Source of the DNA: Nocardia rhizosphaerihabitans
GTDB taxonomy: Bacteria; Actinomycetota; Actinomycetes; Mycobacteriales; Mycobacteriaceae
Length of the DNA stretch: 64,000 nt
Reading direction: 5' to 3'
NCBI RefSeq assembly: GCF_014646295.1
Contig: NZ_BMNE01000006.1
Span: 62,001 to 126,000 of the forward strand
Each line of letters opens with the position of its first letter. Position 1 is the first letter of the stretch. The translations under genes and the position numbers were made by a program. Positions 57,301-64,000 of this stretch are shown one piece after another. The notes beneath the pieces were generated by a model. It did not search any database. It was given only the letters and a program-made list of their open reading frames with translations, and had not been told where the DNA came from.

Positions 57301-57490
57301 CGGGGTCATGTTTCAGATAGTTCTGGTACGGACGTGCAGAAATACTCGGCGGTAGCTGTCGTGCGGGAGAGAAACGTGAGGCTTTCCTCATGATTTTGTG
57401 CGATCGTGGCTCTCAACAGGCCCAAGGGGCTGCCGGATACGTGTGCGTGCCGTCGGTGGGCGGAGCGCCAGGAGAAGGAAGTCGAGCGTC

Positions 57491-60400
57491 TTGACGATCA
57501 ACGAGAGCACCGAGATGGGCATGGGGTCGACCGCGAAAGCTGGTGGTCGTGGCCAGGCATCGGGTGTCCGCGCGGCACTGGTGGAGCAGCTGCGCAACGG
57601 GGCCGGGTATGCGTTGGCGTTCGGTGGGCAGGGTGCGCAGTGGCTGAGCGAGCTCGAGGAGATCGGTCGCGACAGCGCGCTCGAACCCGAGCTGACCGCA
57701 CTGGTGCACGAGGCCGCGGCGCTGATCGAGCCGGTTGCGGCACAGTTGCTGGTGGTGCGTCCCGGTGGCTTCGACCCGATGGGCTGGATGCTCGAGAGTG
57801 AGCTGGACGAGCCGGAGGAGCCCTCGTCGGTGCCGGCGGACTCGGTACTCCGCTCGGCCGCCGTCTCGATGCCCGGCGTGCTGCTTGCCCAGCTCGCGGC
57901 CACCAGGGCCCTGCGTCTGCAGGGTCTCGACCCGGCCGAGCACCCGCCGGTCGCGATCATCGGGCATTCGCAGGGCCTGTTCGCCGCCGCCGCTGTCGAG
58001 GCCGGCGGCGCGCGCGACGCGGAGCTGCTGGCCATTGCCCAGCTCGTCGGCGCCGCTGCCGGGCTCGTCGCGCGCAGGCGCGGGCTGATGCCGGTGGGCG
58101 AGCGCTCGCCGATGGTCGCGGTGTCCAATGTCGATCCCGAGCAGCTGCAGGCGATCGTCGCCGAGGTCGCCGAAGGCGTCGATCCCGCGCTCGCCGCCTT
58201 GGTGTCGATCCGCAACGGACGCAGGCGGGTCGTGCTGTCCGGCGCTCCCGCCCAGCTCGACCGGGTGCGGACCAAGTGCGCGCAGCTGCACGACGAGCAG
58301 ACTCGCGAGCGGGAGAGCAAGATTCGCGGCGGTGCGGTGTTCGCGCCGGTGTTCGAGGACGTCGCCGTCGACATCGCCTTCCACCACCCGGCTCTGGCCG
58401 AGACCGTCGACCTGGTCGCGGGCTGGGCCCGCCAGTGCGACCTCGACGCCGAGCTCGCCGCCACCCTGACCCGGCAGATCCTGGTCGACTCGATCGACTG
58501 GGTCGCCACCGTCGACGCCGTCGTCGAGGCGGGCGTGGAGTGGATCCTGGATCTCGGCCCCGGCGACCTGCTCTCGCGGGTCACCGGCGGTTCGCTCAAG
58601 GGCACCGGCGTCGGCGTGGTCGCCGCCGCCACCCGCCCCGGCCAGCGCAGCCTGCTCACCCCGGGCGCGGCTCCCGAGGCGGCCACCCCGTGGTCGGCGT
58701 TCGCGCCCAAGCCGGTGCGGCTGCCCAACGGGCGCATCGTCGTGGAGACCGCGTTCACCAAGCTCACCGGCCGCTCGCCGATCCTGCTGGCCGGCATGAC
58801 CCCGACCACCGTCGACGCGAAAATCGTTGCGGCCGCGGCCAACGCGGGCCACTGGGCCGAGCTGGCCGGTGGCGGTCAGGTCACCGAGCAGATCTTCGCC
58901 GACCGGATGACCGAGCTGCGTCAGCTGCTGCAGCCGGGTCGCGCGGTGCAGTTCAATTCGCTGTTCCTCGACCCCTACCTGTGGAAGCTGCAGCTGGGCG
59001 GCAAGCGCCTGGTGCAGAAGGCGCGCGCGGCGGGTGCGCCGCTGGACGGCGTGATCGTCACCGCGGGCATTCCCGAGCTGGACGAGGCCGTCGCGCTGAT
59101 CGAGGAGCTGACCGAGGCCGGCATCAGCCATGTCGCGTTCAAACCGGGCACCGTCGCCCAGATCCGCGCCGTGCTGCGCATCGCCGACGCCGTGCCGGAC
59201 TACCCGGTGATCATGCACATCGAGGGCGGCAAGGCCGGCGGGCACCACTCCTGGGAAGACCTGGACGACCTGCTGCTTGCCACCTACGCCGAGCTGCGCA
59301 ACCGCGCCAATGTGGTGGTCTGCGTCGGCGGCGGCATCGGCACCCCCGAGCGGGCCACCGACTACCTGACCGGCACCTGGGCCACCAACCACGGCTACCC
59401 GGCGATGCCGCTGGACGGCGTGCTCGTCGGCACCGCCGCCATGGCGACCCTCGAGGCGACCACCGCCCCCGAGGTCAAGCAGCTGCTCGTCGACACCCCC
59501 GGCACCCCCGACTGGGTCGGTGCGGGCACCGCCAGCGGTGGCATGGCCTCGGGCCGCAGCCAGCTGGGCGCCGACATCCACGAGATCGACAACGCCGCCT
59601 CGCGCACCGGTCGCCTGCTCGACGAGGTCGCCGGTGACGCCGAGGCCGTGGCCGCCCGTCGCGAGGAGATCATCGCGGCGCTCGACGCCACCGCCAAGCC
59701 CTACTTCGGCGACGTCGCCACCATGACCTACCAGCAGTGGCTGGAACGCTATGTCTCGCTGGCCGTTTCGAGTGAGGTTCCGATCTCGTTCGACTGCGGC
59801 AGCGACATCGGCGACGCGATCCGCGACGCCACCCGCTCGGACTGGCTCGACATCAGCTGGCGTGACCGGTTCGCGGAGATGATGCGGCGCACCGAAGCCC
59901 GGCTGCATCCCGCCGACAGCGGCGAGATCGAGACGCTGTTCGCCGACGACGAGGCGTTCGAGCACCCGGTGGAGGCGCTGTGCGCGCTGAAGAAGCAGTA
60001 CCCCAGCGTCGCCGAGACCGTGCTGCACCCGGCCGACGTGCCGTTCTTCGTCTCGCTGTGCAAGACGCCGGGCAAGCCGGTGAACTTCGTGCCCGTTGTC
60101 GACGCCGACGTGCGTCGCTGGTGGCGCTCGGATTCGCTGTGGCAGGCCCATGATCCGCGGTACTCGGCCGACCAGGTGTGTGTCATCCCCGGCACCGTCG
60201 CGGTCGCCGGTATCACCCGGGTCGACGAGCCGGTGGGCGAGCTGCTCGACCGCTTCGAGCAGGACACCGCCTACAGCCTGGTCCGGGCGGGCGTCGTGCC
60301 CGCGCCGGTCGACGCGCGCCGCGTCGCAGGTGTCGTTGCCGGCCCGATCGACACCGTGCTCGCCGCCCCCGACGTGCAGTGGGCCGGCCGCACCACCGTC

Positions 60401-63400
60401 AACCCCGTGCACCGCCTCGGTGCCGTCAGCGAGTGGGTCGTGGAGCAGGGGAGCGCGGTGCATCAGGGCACCGGCGCGACGCTGACCGAGATCTCCGGCC
60501 CCGAAGCCGATTTCGGCTACGTCGAGCTGGCCGTGCCGCTGCTCGGCCGGGACGCGGTGAAGATCCGCATCACCGTGCCGGTGAGCATCTACTCCGGCGG
60601 CGCGCCGGTGATCACCGAAGCCGATGCCGAGACCGCCATGTCGGCGCTGCTCGGCGTGGCCGCCGGGCAGTCGCTGCCCGAGGTGAAAGCCGGTGTGGCA
60701 CACCTCAACCTGGCCTGGATGCCGGACCTGGTCGCCGACCACGCCGGTGTCACCGGTTCGGGTCTGCCCGCCACGCTGAGCACCCTCGGCCGCACCGCCC
60801 CCGACGTGCTCGTCGGCGCCTGCTGGCCCGCGGTGTTCGCGGTGCTCGGCACGGCCCGCACCGGCAACGGTGGTTCGGTGATCGAGGGCATGCTCGACCT
60901 GGTCCACCTGGATCACCAGATCGAGCTGCTCGACGAACTGCCCTCGGAGACCGGCATTCTCGTGGTGCGGGCCGAGAGCGGCGCGGTCGTCGACACCGAT
61001 ATGGGTCGTGTCGTCGAGGTGGCCGTCACCGTCGGCCTGATCCTCGATCAGGGACTCGAGGCGGCGCCGCTGGCCCGGCTGGTCGAGCGATTCGCCATCC
61101 GCGGCCGCAACGGCGCGGGCGAGCTCACCGATCCGCCGCGCGCGGCCGGTGCGGTCTCCGCCGACGCCACCGACACCCCGCGCCGCCGACGCCGCGACGT
61201 CACCATGGCCGCCCCGCGCGCCATGCACGCCTTCGCCGCGGTCTCCGGCGACCACAACCCGATCCACACCTCCGACGCCGCGGCCAAGCTGGCCGGTCTC
61301 GGCAGCCCGATCGTGCACGGCATGTGGCTCTCGGCCGCCGCCCAGCACGCCGTGGTCGCGGTGGATCCCGAAAGCTCCGTTCCCGCACGCACTCTCACGG
61401 CATGGACCACCAGGTTCCTCGGCATGGTGCGCCCCGGCGCGACCGTGGACGTGCGGGTGGAGCGGATCGCGGTGGACGCGGGCAGCGAGATCGTCGAGGT
61501 CTCCTGCCGTGTCGACGGTGACCTGGTCATGACCGCGACCGGGCGCACCGCCGCCCCGAAGACCGTCTACGCCTTCCCGGGCCAGGGCATCCAGCGCAAG
61601 GGGATGGGTCTGGACGCGCTGACCCGCTCGAAGGCGGCCAAGCAGGTGTGGGAGCGTGCCGACGCGCACACCCGCGAAGCCCTCGGTTTCTCGATCCTGG
61701 CGGTGGTGCGCGACAACCCGACCTACCTCAAGGCGCGCGGTGTCGAACACCGCCACCCGGACGGCGTGCTGCACCTGACCCAGTTCACCCAGGTCGCCAT
61801 GGCGACACTCGGCGTCGCCCAGGTCGCCGAGCTGCGCGAGGCCGGCGCCTTCGTCGAGGGCGCGATGCTGGCCGGTCACTCGGTCGGTGAGTACAACGCC
61901 CTGGCCGCCGTCGCCGGGGTGCTGCCGCTGGAGGCCGTGCTCGAGGTGGTGTTCCAGCGTGGCTCGGCCATGCACGAGCTGGTCCCGCGCGACGCGCAGG
62001 GCCGCAGCGACTACCGGATGGCCGCCATCCGCCCGTCGCAGATCGGGCTGCCGGATGCCGAGGTCATCGACTTCGTCAACGGCATCGGTGAGGCCACCGG
62101 GGAGTTCCTCGAGGTCGTCAACCTGAACCTGCGTGGTTCGCAGTACGCCATCGCGGGCACGGTCGCCGGGCTCGAGGCGCTCGAGACCGAGATCGACCGG
62201 CGCCGCGAGGAATTCGGTGGCAAGCGCGCGTTCATCCTGGTGCCCGGCATCGACGTGCCGTTCCACTCCTCGGTGCTGCGCGACGGTGTCCCGGAGTTCC
62301 GGCAGAAGCTCGAGCAGCTGCTGCCGACCGAGGTGCACCCGGAGGTTCTGGTCGGTCGCTACATCCCGAACCTGGTGCCGCGTCCGTTCTCGCTGAAGCG
62401 TGAATTCCTCACCGAGATCGCCGAACTCGTGCCGTCCGAGCCGCTGGCCGCGGTGCTGGCCGACTTCGACAGCTGGGCCGCGCGCGAGGCCGAACTGTGC
62501 CGCGTGGTGCTGATCGAGCTGCTGGCCTGGCAGTTCGCCAGCCCGGTGCGCTGGATCGAGACCCAGGACCTGCTGTTCACCGACCCCGCGCACGGCGGCC
62601 TCGGCGTGGAGCGGTTCGTCGAGATCGGCCTCGGCGCCACTCCGACGGTGGCCAACCTGGCCTCGCAGACACTGAAGCTGCCCGCGTTCGGCGGGGCGAC
62701 GGTCGAGGTGGTCAATGTCGAGCGCGATGCCGCGGTCGTCTACGCCACCGACACCGATCCCGCCCCGGTCGACGACATCGAGGAGACCCCGGCCGAGGCG
62801 CCTGCGGCCGCTCCCGCCGCGGCCGCACCGGTCGCCGCGGCGCCGGTCGCCACCGGTGGCCCGCGTCCCGACGACATCTCCTTCTCCGCCGCCGACGCCA
62901 CCCGCGTGCTCATCGCGCTGTGGACCAAGCTGCGGCTGGACCAGATCGGCCCGGTCGACACGATCGAAGGCCTCTGCGACGGCGTGTCGTCGCGCCGCAA
63001 CCAGCTGCTGGTCGACCTCGGTTCCGAGCTCTCGCTCGGCGCCATCGACGGCGCGGCCGACGCCGACATGGGCGCGCTGTCCGCCACCGTCGAGCGCCTG
63101 GCCCGCACCTACAAGCCGTTCGGCACCGTGCTCACCGATGCCATCGGCGACCACCTGCGCAAGGTCTTCGGACCCTCCGGCAAGCGGCCCGCCGCCATCG
63201 CCGACCGGGTCAAGAAGGTCTGGGAACTGGGTGACGGCTGGGCCAGCCACGTCACCGCCGAGGTTTCCCTCGGCACCCGCGAAGGCGCCAGCGTGCGCGG
63301 CGGCGACCTCGGCGGACTCGTCGGCGGTGCGCTCACCGACGCCGCCTCGGTCGACGCGGCCATCGACGCCGCCGTGCAGTCGGTGGCGGCGCGACGTGGT

Positions 63401-64000
63401 GTCGCGGTCTCGCTGCCCTCGGCGGGTGGCGCGTCCGGCGGCACCGTCGACGCGGCGGCGCTGGGCGAGTTCACCGAGCAGATCACCGGCCGGGACGGCG
63501 TGCTCGCCACCGCGGCCAGGGTCATTCTCGAGCAGCTCGGCCTCAGCGAGCAGGTCAGCGCGCCCGAGGCCACCGAGGACACGCTCGTCGACCTGGTCTC
63601 GGCCGAACTCGGCACGGACTGGCCGCGACTGGTCGCCCCGGCGTTCGACGCCCGCAAGGCCGTCCTGATCGACGACCGCTGGGCCACCGCCCGCGAGGAC
63701 CTGGCCAAAATGTGGCTCGGCGACGACGCGGCCACCGCCGAGCAGTCGATCTCCGGCTACGTCGGTGCGGGCGAAGCCGTTGCCGCGCAGGCGAACTGGT
63801 GGCGGCAGCGGGCGATGCACGAGGCCCGCTCGGTGCTGGCCGGCGTGTACGCCCAGATCGCCGAGGCCGCGCTCGACACCACCGATGCCGGTCTGTGGTC
63901 CGACGACGTCGCCGTGATCACCGGCGCCAGCAAGGGTTCCATCGCCGCCGCGGTCACCGGCAAGCTGCTCTCCGGTGGCGCCACCGTCGTGGTCACCACC
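57491..64000 (+). CDS. fas: Type I fatty acid synthase (partial, 3' end outside window)
   Basis: 2170 codons are present, about two-thirds of the roughly 3100-aa enzyme. Domain order: acetyl/acyltransferase (GHSQG at residues 158-162), FMN enoyl reductase (LLAGMTPTTVDAKIVAAAAN near 433), MaoC-type dehydratase (DHNPIHTSDAA near 1254), malonyl/palmitoyl transferase (GHSVGEYNALAAVAG near 1462), acyl carrier (GVSSRRNQLLVDLGS near 1831) and the start of the ketoreductase (VITGASKGSIAAAVTG near 2142). It makes C16-C26 acyl-CoA for membrane and mycolate synthesis. TTG start with GGAGAAGGAAG before it; ATG 57515 is an alternative. Confidence 0.93.
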   Translation, partial: MTINESTEMGMGSTAKAGGRGQASGVRAALVEQLRNGAGYALAFGGQGAQWLSELEEIGRDSALEPELTALVHEAAALIEPVAAQLLVVRPGGFDPMGWMLESELDEPEEPSSVPADSVLRSAAVSMPGVLLAQLAATRALRLQGLDPAEHPPVAIIGHSQGLFAAAAVEAGGARDAELLAIAQLVGAAAGLVARRRGLMPVGERSPMVAVSNVDPEQLQAIVAEVAEGVDPALAALVSIRNGRRRVVLSGAPAQLDRVRTKCAQLHDEQTRERESKIRGGAVFAPVFEDVAVDIAFHHPALAETVDLVAGWARQCDLDAELAATLTRQILVDSIDWVATVDAVVEAGVEWILDLGPGDLLSRVTGGSLKGTGVGVVAAATRPGQRSLLTPGAAPEAATPWSAFAPKPVRLPNGRIVVETAFTKLTGRSPILLAGMTPTTVDAKIVAAAANAGHWAELAGGGQVTEQIFADRMTELRQLLQPGRAVQFNSLFLDPYLWKLQLGGKRLVQKARAAGAPLDGVIVTAGIPELDEAVALIEELTEAGISHVAFKPGTVAQIRAVLRIADAVPDYPVIMHIEGGKAGGHHSWEDLDDLLLATYAELRNRANVVVCVGGGIGTPERATDYLTGTWATNHGYPAMPLDGVLVGTAAMATLEATTAPEVKQLLVDTPGTPDWVGAGTASGGMASGRSQLGADIHEIDNAASRTGRLLDEVAGDAEAVAARREEIIAALDATAKPYFGDVATMTYQQWLERYVSLAVSSEVPISFDCGSDIGDAIRDATRSDWLDISWRDRFAEMMRRTEARLHPADSGEIETLFADDEAFEHPVEALCALKKQYPSVAETVLHPADVPFFVSLCKTPGKPVNFVPVVDADVRRWWRSDSLWQAHDPRYSADQVCVIPGTVAVAGITRVDEPVGELLDRFEQDTAYSLVRAGVVPAPVDARRVAGVVAGPIDTVLAAPDVQWAGRTTVNPVHRLGAVSEWVVEQGSAVHQGTGATLTEISGPEADFGYVELAVPLLGRDAVKIRITVPVSIYSGGAPVITEADAETAMSALLGVAAGQSLPEVKAGVAHLNLAWMPDLVADHAGVTGSGLPATLSTLGRTAPDVLVGACWPAVFAVLGTARTGNGGSVIEGMLDLVHLDHQIELLDELPSETGILVVRAESGAVVDTDMGRVVEVAVTVGLILDQGLEAAPLARLVERFAIRGRNGAGELTDPPRAAGAVSADATDTPRRRRRDVTMAAPRAMHAFAAVSGDHNPIHTSDAAAKLAGLGSPIVHGMWLSAAAQHAVVAVDPESSVPARTLTAWTTRFLGMVRPGATVDVRVERIAVDAGSEIVEVSCRVDGDLVMTATGRTAAPKTVYAFPGQGIQRKGMGLDALTRSKAAKQVWERADAHTREALGFSILAVVRDNPTYLKARGVEHRHPDGVLHLTQFTQVAMATLGVAQVAELREAGAFVEGAMLAGHSVGEYNALAAVAGVLPLEAVLEVVFQRGSAMHELVPRDAQGRSDYRMAAIRPSQIGLPDAEVIDFVNGIGEATGEFLEVVNLNLRGSQYAIAGTVAGLEALETEIDRRREEFGGKRAFILVPGIDVPFHSSVLRDGVPEFRQKLEQLLPTEVHPEVLVGRYIPNLVPRPFSLKREFLTEIAELVPSEPLAAVLADFDSWAAREAELCRVVLIELLAWQFASPVRWIETQDLLFTDPAHGGLGVERFVEIGLGATPTVANLASQTLKLPAFGGATVEVVNVERDAAVVYATDTDPAPVDDIEETPAEAPAAAPAAAAPVAAAPVATGGPRPDDISFSAADATRVLIALWTKLRLDQIGPVDTIEGLCDGVSSRRNQLLVDLGSELSLGAIDGAADADMGALSATVERLARTYKPFGTVLTDAIGDHLRKVFGPSGKRPAAIADRVKKVWELGDGWASHVTAEVSLGTREGASVRGGDLGGLVGGALTDAASVDAAIDAAVQSVAARRGVAVSLPSAGGASGGTVDAAALGEFTEQITGRDGVLATAARVILEQLGLSEQVSAPEATEDTLVDLVSAELGTDWPRLVAPAFDARKAVLIDDRWATAREDLAKMWLGDDAATAEQSISGYVGAGEAVAAQANWWRQRAMHEARSVLAGVYAQIAEAALDTTDAGLWSDDVAVITGASKGSIAAAVTGKLLSGGATVVVTT

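Larger units (their letters stand above)
57119..57490. other. Control region between tRNA-Leu and fas
   Basis: 372 bases without a gene. It holds the putative tRNA promoter (TATAAT on the minus strand at 57212-57217), a large inverted repeat (57249-57300) and the fas leader. A third related CATGTTT element lies near 57308. Confidence 0.6.

Noticed and set aside
57413..63820. A 2135-codon open frame on the minus strand
   Set aside because: It is the antisense shadow of fas; the translation is low-complexity Arg/Gly/His/Asp and has no domain, while the plus strand encodes complete FAS I domains.
1..64000. CRISPR array, rRNA operon or complete insertion sequence
   Set aside because: No regularly spaced repeats, rRNA signatures or transposase genes with terminal repeats were seen.

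Overview
The window is high-GC actinobacterial DNA, most likely from Nocardia or a close mycolic-acid relative. Evidence: a type I fatty acid synthase starts at 57491, an EF-G2-type GTPase lies at 19062-21218, TetR/crotonase/acyl-CoA dehydrogenase modules are abundant, GTG/TTG starts are common, and there are DUF1206, DUF5994, CsbD and DUF4189 proteins. A KstR-like box and an iron box also fit this group. The genus is inferred, not proven.

Layout. 1-2381: end of an Orn/Lys/Arg decarboxylase, a CsbD protein, a PAS-ANTAR regulator, and a decayed arsR-aquaporin-arsC operon. 2430-5404: short-chain dehydrogenase, fatty acid desaturase and a TetR repressor sharing palindromic operators. 5463-7233: a duplicated DUF5994 protein and a membrane protein. 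7262-10710: two TetR units, one beside a quinone-oxidoreductase-like enzyme and one divergent from a crotonase. 10788-12967: CsbD, DUF1206 and a fused MaoC-type hydratase. 12981-18025: a serine hydrolase with an in-frame amber codon, an XRE regulator/SDR divergent pair, an unknown protein, a broken MarR/EamA pair and a TfoX-like protein. 18114-21218: iron-box-controlled siderophore-interacting protein and EF-G2. 21220-22222: eroded lipase fused to a TetR remnant, under a KstR-like box. 22323-27395: MFS transporter, GH3 glycosidase and exported hydrolase. 27621-31707: XRE-TPR regulator, then a TetR/LVIVD/DUF305 operon. 31833-39648: a probable acyl-CoA or isoprenoid/steroid-type degradation cluster (DUF, phosphotransferase, TetR, F420-type LLM enzyme, crotonase, double acyl-CoA dehydrogenase, SMP-30). 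39725-44012: TetR, hydrolase, second GH3 and transporter debris. 44112-47843: WYL regulator/epoxide hydrolase pair, CRP-like-site-controlled exported protein, broken ImmA peptidase. 48157-54034: intact arsenic island. 54398-57118: CYTH protein, DUF4189 protein, integrase with AbrB-like partner, and tRNA-Leu. 57491-end: fas, cut by the window edge.

The most unusual system is the arsenic island. An operon arsR-aquaporin-arsC(three-helix)-arsC lies beside a single-gene fusion of an ArsR repressor to an ArsN-like GNAT acetyltransferase. That fusion is divergent from an ArsO-like flavoprotein with a Cys-rich tail and an MFS transporter. The same arsR-aquaporin-arsC operon is present as a deleted, frameshifted relic 46 kb away. 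The window carries many gene relics in all: the ars relic, serine hydrolase, MarR, EamA, lipase, TetR, MFS, SMP-30 and ImmA. It also carries many perfect operator palindromes beside local regulators.
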